Notes under the pieces: model-generated
What the model was told of the DNA's origin: nothing
Seen by the model: the letters and a program-made list of their open reading frames with translations, nothing else
The model's database searches: none
Assembly: GCA_016743945.1 (NCBI GenBank)
Contig: JADGFI010000005.1
Location: 62,001 to 126,000 of the forward strand
Direction of reading: 5' to 3'
DNA: 64,000 nt
From: Desulfobacteraceae bacterium
GTDB taxonomy: Bacteria > Desulfobacterota > Desulfobacteria > Desulfobacterales > Desulfobacteraceae
Made by a program: the position numbers and the translations under genes
Shown here: piece after piece, positions 43,437 to 52,632 of the stretch
Layout of the letters: every line of letters begins with the position of its first letter
Numbering within the stretch: position 1 is the first letter of the stretch

Positions 43437-44753
43437 TTACATATCAGGCATATCCCCCAGTGCCCTGTTAAGATTCGCCAGATAAGCCATGTATCCGTAT
43501 AGGGCCTGGTAGTAATTGTTGTCGGCATTGGTTAAAAAAGATCGGGCGTCCAGAACAATATTTGAGGTGACAACCTGCTGGGCATACTGCACATTTGTAA
43601 TCCTGAAATTCTCCCTGGCCTGACCCAGGGATTTTTGAGCGGTCTTTATGTTTTCTTTTGCTACCTCAATATTCAGCAGAGCATCTTTTACCTCCAGTCT
43701 GACCGTGTTCTCAGCTCCCCTGATTCTTTCCCGGACTGCCTTTCCTCTATGCCGGGTTTGCTTTACATCGGCGCAGGTTTTGCCCCATTCAAAAAAAGTC
43801 CAGCCAACCTGAAGGGAGATACTGGCGTTCTGGCTGTTGGCATAATCATTGTTTGCGGCGGATAAATCATCCCCGTTCTGTTCATATCGGCCCACCAGGG
43901 AGAGTGTTGGATATAGACTGCTTTTGGCCAGTTTTTCAGAAAGAAGCGTCTGATTAAGGGTGTTTTTTAATCCCCGGATCAGGGGTCTTTTGTCAATGGC
44001 GTGTTGGGCAAGCTGGGTCAATTCATAGTCTGAACCGGGAATCTTTTCAACATCCTCCACACTGACAGGGCGATTGACATCATAGTCCATTAATGTGTTT
44101 AAAAGGGACCTGGCATAGTCCAACCTTGCCCGGGTTTTTTCCAGGGTCTGGATGGAGTCTGCCAGGGCTACCTCGGATCGCAGCAGATCATTTTTAGGAA
44201 TCAGCTCCTGGTTGTAAAATTCACGAGCGATTTGACCATGTGCTTTAAGGGAGGTTACCTCGCTTTCGACCACCAGAAGCATTTTTTGTGTCAAAAGAAA
44301 ATTATAGCAGGCAATTTTTACATCCCGGGCAAGATCAAGTATGACCATTTCCCTTTGGATTTTTTGATCCTTTACTCCCAGCTTTGCGATATCCAGGGTG
44401 GTGGACAGGGCAAAACCGGTAAACAGAGGCTGTGCCAGGGTCAGGTCCCAGGCATATTGATTGGCATGGGCAATAAACGTCTCTCCCTGGGCGGTTTTTA
44501 ATATGGGTTGCTGGTCAAGACCGGTATAGGAATAATTAAAAGCGGCCTTTGCAAAAAGGTCTGCACGGGAGCTTTTCACGGCTTCCCTTGCAGAGTTTAT
44601 ATATTCTGCGGCCTCTTCTATGCCCGGGTTTCTTAAAATAGCTGTTTTTACCGCCTGGTCAACGGAAAAAAAAAGCGGTGCTTTTTGTGCCATGGCAGCC
44701 AGAGGAAGGATCATCCAGATCAATATGGAGAAACAAATAGTTTTCATTATCAT
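43437..44753 (-). CDS. TolC-family outer-membrane efflux protein
   Basis: A 438-residue exported protein with signal (MKTICFSILIWMILPLAAMAQ) and two tandem TolC repeats: the first starting DQAVKTAILRNPGIEEA, the second near residue 240 and ending with LDARSFLTNADNNYYQALYGYMAYLANLNRALG. Start codons cluster as GTG-ATG-ATA-ATG behind AGGAAA; 44753 fits the spacing best, 44747 gives the cleanest signal. It is the last gene of the RND operon and would form the outer-membrane exit duct. Confidence 0.9.
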   Translation of the reverse strand: MIMKTICFSILIWMILPLAAMAQKAPLFFSVDQAVKTAILRNPGIEEAAEYINSAREAVKSSRADLFAKAAFNYSYTGLDQQPILKTAQGETFIAHANQYAWDLTLAQPLFTGFALSTTLDIAKLGVKDQKIQREMVILDLARDVKIACYNFLLTQKMLLVVESEVTSLKAHGQIAREFYNQELIPKNDLLRSEVALADSIQTLEKTRARLDYARSLLNTLMDYDVNRPVSVEDVEKIPGSDYELTQLAQHAIDKRPLIRGLKNTLNQTLLSEKLAKSSLYPTLSLVGRYEQNGDDLSAANNDYANSQNASISLQVGWTFFEWGKTCADVKQTRHRGKAVRERIRGAENTVRLEVKDALLNIEVAKENIKTAQKSLGQARENFRITNVQYAQQVVTSNIVLDARSFLTNADNNYYQALYGYMAYLANLNRALGDMPDM

Positions 44754-44809
44754 CACTTTCCTAAAATTTTTTTATAAGCCCCCTGTCCAGGGACAAAGGG
44801 CAATTCTTT

Positions 44810-47800
44810 TTACACTGAAACCGTTTTAATCCTGAAAAAAAGAGTGTACAACACCGGCGTCACAATCAGAGTTAAAAGGGTGGCAAAGGTCAGGCCGAAC
44901 ATGATGGTGACGGCCATGGAGGAAAACATGGGATCCGGCAGCAGGGGCAGCATGCCCAGGATGGTGGTGGCCGATGCCATCATGACCGGACGCATCCTGT
45001 TCATGCACGAATCTTTTACCGCCTCCAGGGAATCTTTTCCTTCACGTATTTCAAGATCTATCTGGTCAAGGAGCACCACGGCATTTTTTATGAGCATCCC
45101 GATGAGGCTGTAGGCGCCTAGGAGTGCCAGGAATCCAAAGGCCTCTCCGGTGACAAAGAGCCCCAGGGCCATTCCCACCACGGCAAAGGGAATCAGCAAC
45201 CCGATAATCATCGGCTGTTTGAATCCGTTGAAAAGGGTCACCAGGATAAAGGCAATCAAAAGGACGATCAGGGGAAAGAATTTTTGCACCCCCTCATTGC
45301 CTGTTTTTGAAAGATCATATTCTCCGTCCCATTCAAGCATATAGCCCCTGGAAAGGGGAATGGCTTCTATTAAAGGACGCAGCTCATTGAGCAGACTATC
45401 TGAAGTTACACCGGAGGTGGTATCGCACTGGGCCGTGATGGCCCGCCTTCGATTGTACCGGCGTACCAGGGGGTCTTCCCAGGTAATATTGGCAGAGGAG
45501 ATCACCTGCCCCAGGGGAACGGATTCAGGGCCGGCTCCCCACAGAGGCGTACTTTTCAGGTCTGTAACCTCTGTATTTTGAGATGATATTTTAAGGCAGA
45601 CCGGAATTTTATTCTCTTCTTCTCGATAATAGGAGACCGGCATACCATCATTAATCTGTTTCATGGCCTGGGCCAGGTGTTCGCGTTCCACACCGGCTTT
45701 CCGTCCCTTGTTCTGGGAGTAGCTTGGTGTGTAGACCTGGACCCGCTGGCGCCAGTTGTCCCGGATATTCTTGGCCCGGGGATTATTCTCCATAATATCC
45801 TTTGCCCTTTGGGAAAGTTGTCTGAGCACCAGTGGGTCCGGGCCTGAAAACCTTGCCTCTACTTTAAAGTCTGCTCTGGGACCGTTGATATACACGGAAA
45901 ACTGGGGGTCTGATTCCGGAAATTTCTGGGCAATCCAACTTTCAAGAGCCGGAATCAATTCTTTGATTTTTTTGTAATCAAAGACATTGATGATCAGCTG
46001 GCCATAGGCAGGATTTTCAACCTCAGGACTGATGGAGGTGATATACCGCGGCCCGCCTGCGCCAATGGTTGCGGCAAAATTTTTAATTTCCGGGATTTGG
46101 CCCAGGTGGGTTTCAATTATTTTTATATCCCTTGAAACTGTTTCAATTTTAGCCCCCTGGGGCAGCCAATAGTTTATAAAGAACTGGGCCTTGTCCGAAT
46201 CTGCAAAAAACATCTTTGGAACATAATTAAAAGCGATTCCCGATGCGGCCATCACCACCACCAAAAGACTTAATACACTCTTTCTATACTTGAGGGAAAC
46301 CCCAAGTCCGATTGCGTATATCTTATACACCCATCCGCCATGGGGGTCTTTTCCTTTTTTATTTGTCTTTAAAAGGATGTGGTTGAACACAGGGGCCTGG
46401 CACATGGCCAGAACCCATGAGAGGAGAAGGGCAATGGCAACCACCTGAAAAAGGGAGGCGCAATATTCTCCGGAAGGTGTCGGGGCAAGATAAATTGGCA
46501 GAAACGCCAGGCAGGCAATAAGGGTTGCCCCCAGAAGTGGCCATGCCGTTTCAACGGCGGGGCTCACCATGGAAAAAAATCTGTTTTTTCCCTTCTGTAG
46601 ATTGACCAGTGATCCATCCGTTACTACGATGGAGTTGTCAACGATCATTCCCATCACAAGAATCAGGGCAGCAAGGGAGATTCTTTGAAGATTGATGCCA
46701 AAGGCCAGCATTATCACAAGGGTTCCCATAATGGAAAGGACCAGGCCGCTTGCAATGAGCAGGCCGCTTCTGATCCCCATGGTAAGGAGCAGCACCCCGA
46801 TGACAATGGCCACCGACTCCAGAAGATTGACGATGAAACTCTTGATGGCCCCCTTCACAAATTCAGACTGAAAGTAGACCTCTTCAAGGTTTATCCCCAC
46901 AGGCAAGTCGGCCATGAGTTCATCTGTTCTTTTTTGAACCGCATCCCCCATGGTAACCACATTTGCACCGGTGCTGGCGGAGATGGCGATCCCCATGGCA
47001 GGATTCCCGTTAAACCTCATGGTGGGTTGTGCGGGCTTGACATAATCTCTTTTTATGGTGGCAATATCCTTTAAAAGAAAGGACTCTTTGTCCCCGGACT
47101 GAATTACCAGGTTTTCGATTTCATGAATGGATTTAAAATCCCCCGGCGTTGCAACGCGAATCCTTCGTACATCGGTCTCCACCCCACCTGCATCCAGCAT
47201 CCTGTTCTGGCCGCTCAACGCCTTGGTGATCCTTCCTGGATGGATGCCGAGGTCTGCCAGGCGGGATTTTGATATCTCCACATATACGGCCTGGGTCTGG
47301 CTGCCGAAAATTTGGATTTTCGAGACATCCGGAACAAGCAGGAGCTCCCGTTTCAGATAATCAGCGTATTTTTTAAGCGCAGCATTTGTATACCCGTCAC
47401 CGGTCAGAGCCAGAAAAATTCCATACACATCCGCGTAGTCATCCATAACCTGTGAAGGGCCTGCCCCCCGGGGAAGATTCCCCTGTACGCCATTGACCTT
47501 CCTTCTTAGCATATCCCAGAGCTGCTGAACCTGGGCCGTCCGGTTCTTCTCATTCAGGTCCACATAAACGATGGAAAGTCCCGCCTGGGAGATGGAGTGG
47601 ATATTGTCCACCTGGTCCGAGGACTGGGCCGCCTTTTCGATCACGTCGGTCACTTGCTGCTCCACCTCATGGGGGGATGCGCCGGGCCATGGCGTAACAA
47701 TCACCGCTGTTTTAATCGTAAAAACCGGGTCTTCCAGCTTGCCCATTTTAAAATAGGCAAATATACCGCCCCCAAAGAGCATCACCATGGTAAATATCAC

Positions 47801-47839
47801 CACAGCTTTGTATTTGATTGAATATTCAGGTAGTTTCAC
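44810..47839 (-). CDS. RND efflux pump permease (AcrB/HAE1-like)
   Basis: A 1009-residue inner-membrane pump with the usual 12 segments and two large periplasmic loops. It begins with GTG at 47839. Visible landmarks: TPWPGASPHEVEQQVTDVIE after TM1; ILVMGMIVDNSIVVTDG in TM4, carrying the proton-relay aspartates (here DNS rather than DDA); and IGMLIKNAVVLLDQID in the second half. The sequence is closest in style to the hydrophobe/drug HAE branch. The adaptor lies upstream, TolC downstream, so a complete tripartite pump is encoded. Confidence 0.93.
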   Translation of the reverse strand: MKLPEYSIKYKAVVIFTMVMLFGGGIFAYFKMGKLEDPVFTIKTAVIVTPWPGASPHEVEQQVTDVIEKAAQSSDQVDNIHSISQAGLSIVYVDLNEKNRTAQVQQLWDMLRRKVNGVQGNLPRGAGPSQVMDDYADVYGIFLALTGDGYTNAALKKYADYLKRELLLVPDVSKIQIFGSQTQAVYVEISKSRLADLGIHPGRITKALSGQNRMLDAGGVETDVRRIRVATPGDFKSIHEIENLVIQSGDKESFLLKDIATIKRDYVKPAQPTMRFNGNPAMGIAISASTGANVVTMGDAVQKRTDELMADLPVGINLEEVYFQSEFVKGAIKSFIVNLLESVAIVIGVLLLTMGIRSGLLIASGLVLSIMGTLVIMLAFGINLQRISLAALILVMGMIVDNSIVVTDGSLVNLQKGKNRFFSMVSPAVETAWPLLGATLIACLAFLPIYLAPTPSGEYCASLFQVVAIALLLSWVLAMCQAPVFNHILLKTNKKGKDPHGGWVYKIYAIGLGVSLKYRKSVLSLLVVVMAASGIAFNYVPKMFFADSDKAQFFINYWLPQGAKIETVSRDIKIIETHLGQIPEIKNFAATIGAGGPRYITSISPEVENPAYGQLIINVFDYKKIKELIPALESWIAQKFPESDPQFSVYINGPRADFKVEARFSGPDPLVLRQLSQRAKDIMENNPRAKNIRDNWRQRVQVYTPSYSQNKGRKAGVEREHLAQAMKQINDGMPVSYYREEENKIPVCLKISSQNTEVTDLKSTPLWGAGPESVPLGQVISSANITWEDPLVRRYNRRRAITAQCDTTSGVTSDSLLNELRPLIEAIPLSRGYMLEWDGEYDLSKTGNEGVQKFFPLIVLLIAFILVTLFNGFKQPMIIGLLIPFAVVGMALGLFVTGEAFGFLALLGAYSLIGMLIKNAVVLLDQIDLEIREGKDSLEAVKDSCMNRMRPVMMASATTILGMLPLLPDPMFSSMAVTIMFGLTFATLLTLIVTPVLYTLFFRIKTVSV

Positions 47840-47857
47840 GCGTAAAATTCCTTTAGT

Positions 47858-49024
47858 TTATAAGGCATTGCCCACATTGGTTGTGGCGGCAGCCGGTAAG
47901 ATGCGAGTGGTCTGTCCCTCTTTCAAAAAGCTGGCCCCGGCTGTCACAAGCCAGTCTCCGGCATTCAATTTTCCTCTCACCTCAACCCCGCTGTTGCTGA
48001 AACCGGCTGTTTTAACATATCGTTTGTGGACCTTTTTATTGACCCCAACGATCCAGACAAAGGTTTTGTGCTGGTCATCATTTACAATGGATTGGGCCGG
48101 AACCTGGAAATATGCCTCCTGATCTTCCCCAGCAATTGTGAAGGTCACCCGGGCCGACATACCCGGCCGGACAGCAAAAATTTCTTCTGGGTTCAAAATT
48201 AGGGAAAGGGGATAGGTTTGATTGGAAAGGTTTGGGTTTTTACCCACCTCTTTTAATACTGCCGTAAATTTTTTACCCGGTATGGATTCAAATTCGCATG
48301 AATAGTCGTTGAATCGGCCTGTCTGGCTGATCAGATCTTCGGGAATTCCAATCTCCACCTCCATGGAAGAAAGATCCGTAAGGGATACAATGACTTGGCC
48401 CAGGGAGACGGTTTCATAGTTTTCAACCAGTTTTCGGTTAATATATCCGGTAAAAGGCGCGATGAGAATCGTATCACCCAATGCGTTTCGGGCCGCTTCC
48501 AGATTTTTTTTGTCTGCTTTTGCCCGGGCGTCTGCCATCTCAAAGGCCGCCTTTACCTGGTCATAGGTTGCCTTGGCAGCGGCATTTTCCTTGATCAGAT
48601 TGGTATACCGTGCATACTGAAGCTTTGATTCTGTGACCTGGGCCTGGGAAGCATTCAGATTTGCCTCGAGTGTTTTGACCTGGACACTGAAATCCCTGGG
48701 GTCAATGCGGGCAACAAGATCCCCTTTTGTCACCTTGTCTCCGGTGTCCCCATTTAATTCCACAAGGGGACCTGCCACCCTGAAGGCAAGATTTACTTCC
48801 CGGACAGCCTTGGCCCTTCCCGGAAAAGACCGAACAGAGGCTCCCATTGGTTTTTCAAGGCGGATGGCCCTGACCGGCCTGATTGCTTCAGCCGCAATAG
48901 CAGCGCTATCCTCGGTATCCGCGACAGCCCCGGCATTTTCACAGCCGGCAATTCCCGGAATCATCAAGGCAAGGGCTAGGCCCCAAATCATGATCTCTTG
49001 TTTTAATGTTTTTGTTTTATTCAT
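47858..49024 (-). CDS. RND efflux periplasmic adaptor lipoprotein
   Basis: A 388-residue membrane-fusion protein with a lipoprotein signal ending IPGIAGC near residue 28. Barrel-sandwich halves (SVRSFPGRAKAVREVNLAFRV near 60; ILIAPFTGYINRKLVENYE near 190) flank a helical hairpin (105-175), and a beta-barrel follows. The first ATG overlaps the stop of the small upstream gene by eight bases, suggesting coupled translation. It pairs with the permease starting 18 bases downstream. Confidence 0.9.
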   Translation of the reverse strand: MNKTKTLKQEIMIWGLALALMIPGIAGCENAGAVADTEDSAAIAAEAIRPVRAIRLEKPMGASVRSFPGRAKAVREVNLAFRVAGPLVELNGDTGDKVTKGDLVARIDPRDFSVQVKTLEANLNASQAQVTESKLQYARYTNLIKENAAAKATYDQVKAAFEMADARAKADKKNLEAARNALGDTILIAPFTGYINRKLVENYETVSLGQVIVSLTDLSSMEVEIGIPEDLISQTGRFNDYSCEFESIPGKKFTAVLKEVGKNPNLSNQTYPLSLILNPEEIFAVRPGMSARVTFTIAGEDQEAYFQVPAQSIVNDDQHKTFVWIVGVNKKVHKRYVKTAGFSNSGVEVRGKLNAGDWLVTAGASFLKEGQTTRILPAAATTNVGNAL

Positions 49025-49328
49025 GAGTAATTTCCTTTTTCATCAAATTCATTGTCCATACAGAGTGATTTACAAGCCCCAGAGAACAAAACGCCTCGGC
49101 AATGCTCAAACCAAGCCGACTTTTGGATGCAGATCCATCCGACCCGTTTTGGTAAAGATAGATGGACCAGTCGGTTTCAACCTTTTGGTTTACGTAGAGC
49201 TCAACATCCCCCGGTGTTTCGGAGATTAGACATTTTTCTGAGCTCACCTCCCAAAAAATCTTACGGACAAGATCCTTGGCATCCGGTCTGAAAAGTCTGA
49301 CACTGATGATTTCAATCCATTTGTTCAT
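49017..49328 (-). CDS. Small protein leading the RND operon, unknown function
   Basis: A 103-residue soluble protein I do not recognise. It is the first gene after the sigma-54 promoter and overlaps the adaptor gene, so it is co-produced with the pump. Residues MNKWIEIISVRLF and the later VELYVNQKVETDWSIYLY suggest a small alpha-beta fold such as an ABM-like barrel, but this is only an impression. GGAGAT precedes the ATG. It might be a sensor, modifying enzyme or chaperone for the pump's substrate. Confidence 0.7.
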   Translation of the reverse strand: MNKWIEIISVRLFRPDAKDLVRKIFWEVSSEKCLISETPGDVELYVNQKVETDWSIYLYQNGSDGSASKSRLGLSIAEAFCSLGLVNHSVWTMNLMKKEITHE

Positions 49329-49373
49329 TTTTCATATCTCCAGTCAATTTTTTAACATACCGGCTGATTTTGT

Positions 49374-49390
49374 ATGCCAAAAGTGTGCCA
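49374..49390 (-). promoter_or_regulatory. Sigma-54 (-24/-12) promoter of the RND operon
   Basis: Minus strand reads TGGCAC, five bases, TGGCAT. The GG and GC dinucleotides are ten bases apart, the exact spacing of sigma-54 promoters, and only one base differs from the TTGCA -12 consensus. It lies 46 bases before the first gene of the operon, and the divergent gene encodes a sigma-54 activator. Confidence 0.75.
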
Positions 49391-49443
49391 AAAATTATTT
49401 GTTGGATATACAGGGGGTTAGGGATGTAAACTTTTATAACTTC

Positions 49444-49502
49444 CGGATATGGAAGATATTTATTCCATATCCGATAGAAACTATGTATATGTGTCGGATA
49501 TG
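49444..49502. promoter_or_regulatory. Operator array with three CGGATATG-type half-sites
   Basis: Perfect 11-base arms CGGATATGGAA (49444-49454) and TTCCATATCCG (49463-49473) around an eight-base centre, followed by a third copy TCGGATATG (49494-49502) that also pairs with the middle one. The array sits about 55-110 bases upstream of the -24 element, where enhancer sites for sigma-54 activators are found, and immediately ahead of the activator gene itself. Confidence 0.7.
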
Positions 49503-49525
49503 ACAATTTAAATAGGACATGTTTA

Positions 49526-51070
49526 ATGAAGACAAATGACATGGATTTTTTCCACCAGGCCACCATGAGAATCTGTGGAAGTCTGGATATCCATATGGTT
49601 CTGGACAGATGCTTTGATTTTCTGAAAGAGTTCATTCCATCGGATGGCCTTACCATGCATATCTACGATGCCAAAGAGGCTTGTCTTGTGAATATTGCCA
49701 TGACAAAAGCATCGGGGTTTAAATCAATTGAATCTCCTCTTCCCATCTCCGGCAGGGCCAGGAAATTTGTGGAAGAACAAAGGGAAAAGTCGGTTCACCT
49801 GATCAACCATCCCGAAGAACATATTGTGGGCCGCTATGTTTGGGAGGCCATGGGCAAACTTCCCATGTCTTCCCTGGTACTTCATCTTATCATAGAGGAT
49901 GAGGTGCTTGGGGTTGTCTCTCTTTTTACCAAAGGGGTTGACCGATATATTCAGGAACACGCCCGGCTTTTCGGCCTGCTCCATGATCCCTTTGCCGTGG
50001 CCCTGGCCAACACCTTAAAACACCAGGAGGTTCTCAGGCTCCAAGAGCTGCTGGCAGATGACAATCAATATTTAAACCGGCAGCTGCACCATCTTTCAGG
50101 CGATGAGATTGTGGGTGCAAAGTTTGGGTTGAAAAATGTGATGGAGATGGTGAGGCAGGTTGCTCCCCTGACAAGCCAGGTACTGCTTTTAGGAGAGACC
50201 GGCGTGGGCAAGGAGGTCATTGCCAATGCCATTCACTACTCGTCCCCAAGGGCTGGTAAACCCTTTATCAAGGTCAATTGCGGGGCTATTCCCGAAAGTC
50301 TCATGGACAGTGAATTGTTCGGCCATGAAAAGGGGGCCTTTACCGGTGCCCTCACCCAAAAAAGAGGACGGTTTGAGAGGGCGGACAAGGGAACTCTTTT
50401 TCTGGATGAAATCGGGGAATTGCCCCTCCAGGCCCAGGTACGACTTCTTAGAGTCCTTCAAAACAAAGAAGTGGAGCGGGTGGGAGGGACTGCACCCATA
50501 CCGGTGAACATACGGATTATCGCGGCCACCCACCAAAATCTGGAGCAGATGATTGACCAGGGCAAATTTCGGGAAGATCTCTGGTTCAGGCTCAATGTGT
50601 TTCCCATTACCATCCCTCCCCTGCGCCAGAGAAGATCCGATATTCCGGCCCTGGTTTTTTACTTTATGGAGAGAAAAGCCCGGGAGATGAACTTCAGAGA
50701 ACAACCGGTCCCTGTACCCGGATCCCTGGAAAGACTCCAATCCTACGATTGGCCCGGCAATGTACGGGAATTGGAAAATATGGTGGAACGGACCATGATT
50801 CAAAACATGACCGCCACACCGGGAGAGCCCCTTGGTTTTGAAGACAGTTACTCCAAATTCCGGAAAACCAACCCACCTGAAAATTCCTGTCCCATCTCCC
50901 GGCCACTTCTTCTGGATGAAGCCATGAAAGCCCATATCCAGGAAGTTCTTCAGATGGCCAACGGAAAAGTGCAGGGGGAAAAGGGAGCTGCAGCGCTTTT
51001 GGGAATCAACCCCAGCACCCTTAGACACCGGATGAAAAAGCTGGGCATCCCCTATGGGCGGAAAGGCTGA
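49526..51070 (+). CDS. Sigma-54-dependent activator, GAF-AAA+-HTH, probable regulator of the RND operon
   Basis: A 514-residue enhancer-binding protein. GAF sensory region about residues 12-175; AAA+ core with Walker A GETGVGKE near 225, GAFTGA near 275, FLDEIGELP (Walker B) and RLNVFPITIPPLRQR; C-terminal Fis-type HTH with GEKGAAALLGINPSTLRHRMKKLGI. This looks like the FhlA/NorR group, though the receiver-type or iron-binding residues of NorR cannot be confirmed. The gene is divergent from the RND operon, which has a matching sigma-54 promoter and operator array in the gap. A small molecule, perhaps the pump substrate, probably binds the GAF domain. Confidence 0.88.
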   Translation: MKTNDMDFFHQATMRICGSLDIHMVLDRCFDFLKEFIPSDGLTMHIYDAKEACLVNIAMTKASGFKSIESPLPISGRARKFVEEQREKSVHLINHPEEHIVGRYVWEAMGKLPMSSLVLHLIIEDEVLGVVSLFTKGVDRYIQEHARLFGLLHDPFAVALANTLKHQEVLRLQELLADDNQYLNRQLHHLSGDEIVGAKFGLKNVMEMVRQVAPLTSQVLLLGETGVGKEVIANAIHYSSPRAGKPFIKVNCGAIPESLMDSELFGHEKGAFTGALTQKRGRFERADKGTLFLDEIGELPLQAQVRLLRVLQNKEVERVGGTAPIPVNIRIIAATHQNLEQMIDQGKFREDLWFRLNVFPITIPPLRQRRSDIPALVFYFMERKAREMNFREQPVPVPGSLERLQSYDWPGNVRELENMVERTMIQNMTATPGEPLGFEDSYSKFRKTNPPENSCPISRPLLLDEAMKAHIQEVLQMANGKVQGEKGAAALLGINPSTLRHRMKKLGIPYGRKG

Positions 51071-51395
51071 TTGGGTGTCTTTTATCCCCTTGTTTTGCGA
51101 TAATCATACCGGGAAATCTGAAGTTTTCCGGGACAATGATTTGCCGGTCAGGTGATGATCAGATCGTCCCTGGGAAGAAGGGGGCGTTTTTTGTTGAGGG
51201 TCTGCTCCTCTCGTCATTGTTTTGCCATTGTTTCAGTTTCCACCTCGCCCAGTTCCAGGCTTTCGACTAAATCTTGGCCCTTAAATATTTTGAATTGTTG
51301 CTTATTGATAAAAAAAACTTGATTTGCCCTTCTTGTTTAGCTATAGCTTACTTTTTTAGTTTTAGAAGCTTTTGTTTTTTTAACACTAAACCTGA
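51071..51395. other. 325-base gap after the activator gene
   Basis: Contains an imperfect hairpin just after the activator stop (CCGGGAAA/TTTTCCGG near 51110-51132, no T run) and an AT-rich stretch leading to the chimeric relic. No coding potential or ordered repeats seen. Confidence 0.4.
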
Positions 51396-52384
51396 ATGTG
51401 GAATAAAATGGATATTAAATTGGTGAGATCAAAAGGGGGTTATGAGGCGGTGGGAGAAGAACCATGCGCCCACAAAATGGATACGGCTTTTGAGTCCTGC
51501 TGGCCCATGGGGGATGGATATCTGAAAAAAATTCACCTGAGACAGGGGCTTGACCTTTATATCATGAACTGGGATCCGGGGAGCGGGTTAAAGATGAACT
51601 CCCATGCCTGGCCTGCCGGGTTTGGGTTTAAATTTTTTATTTCAGGAAAAATGAGATATCAAAACTGCGCGGTCCAAGAGGAAATGTTCATGACCTATGT
51701 CAGCTTATCCCAGGGATATCTGGCCGGAGGATTCAACAACACCATTGATGATCCTTCTGCCGCCACCTACGATCCCCAGACCTCAACTAGCTACGAATGG
51801 GGTGCCAAAACCAAATGGCTGGACAACCGTTTGACCTGCAACTTTGCCCTGTTTTATATGGATATCGAGGATATGCAGGTGACCGAGTATCCGTCTGCCT
51901 ATGTCATGGCAGCCTCCAATGCCGGCAAGGCCCACAGCTATGGCGGGGAGCTTGAGCTTAAATACCGGCCCGTTCAGGGCCTTGTTCTGAACACTGCTCT
52001 GGGGCTGACCCAGGGAGAGTATGATGAGTATATGGGATACGGCGGGGTGGACTATGCCGGAAACAAGCTGAAAAACACCCCTGAATATTCTATTAATGTC
52101 GGTGTCCAATACCGCCATCCCTGCGGTTTTTATTCCGGCCTGGATGTCCAGGGATACGGAAAAACCTATTTTAACGAATCCAACAAGGAAGCTTCTGTGC
52201 GCGATTCATATGCTGTGGTGAACCTCAAGCTGGGCATGGAAGTTCACCACTGGGATTTTTATCTCTATGCCAAGAACCTGTTTGATGAGGAATATTTTTC
52301 CAGCATTTTTACCAGCACCATCCGCAATTCTTACATGGTGGGCAGCCTAGAACCATCGGTGCCAACATTGTGTTCCGGTTTTGA
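51396..52384 (+). pseudogene. Chimeric relic: AraC-type regulator N-terminus fused to TonB-receptor C-terminus
   Basis: Residues 1 to about 93 resemble the N-terminal effector domain of PchR-like AraC regulators (GLDLYIMNWDPGSGLKMNSHAW; FGFKFFISGKM) with no DNA-binding domain. From about residue 95 the frame becomes the last third of a TonB-dependent receptor barrel: MTYVSLSQGYLAGGFNN, YEWGAKTKWLDNRL, YAKNLFDEEYF. Near 52344 one base is missing. Restoring a C in GGCAGCC would give GQPRTIGANIVFRF and a stop at 52384, the usual aromatic end of such receptors; instead the present frame runs on to 52499 with unrelated sequence. Regulator and receptor genes are common neighbours in siderophore loci, so an internal deletion probably joined them. 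Confidence 0.8.
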
Positions 52385-52504
52385 TGATGCAGCAGAACAG
52401 TTGAAACCGGGCTGTTTTCCGGTTGAATCAATACCTCTTTCATTGTGTGTGGTTGATCTGTTAGTTGAGGTTTTTGACCATGGTATTAAATTTTTTTGAA
52501 CATG

Positions 52505-52602
52505 TTGTAATAGGTATCGGTTACCTCTATTGCCGGGAAGAATATTTTTAGGTTGCACAGAACCTGTAAGATACGATATCTTGGCTCAATTTGAAAATTG
52601 AG
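52505..52602 (+). ncRNA. Candidate structured leader of cobU (four tandem hairpins)
   Basis: Four short palindromes follow one another ahead of cobU: AGGTA/TACCT (52512-52526, with further ATAG/CTAT pairing outside), AGGTT/AACCT (52550-52565), AAGATA/TATCTT (52568-52582) and CTCAATTT/AAATTGAG (52585-52602). The cobalamin-riboswitch box GCCACTG is not seen, so this is not called as that riboswitch. Confidence 0.35.
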
Positions 52603-52632
52603 ATAGATTACAGATAAAATAAGAGGCCGATT

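Noticed and set aside
52500..52632. Cobalamin riboswitch ahead of cobU
   Set aside because: GGGAA and CTGTAAG-like pieces occur, but the conserved GCCACTG box and the usual order of elements are missing.
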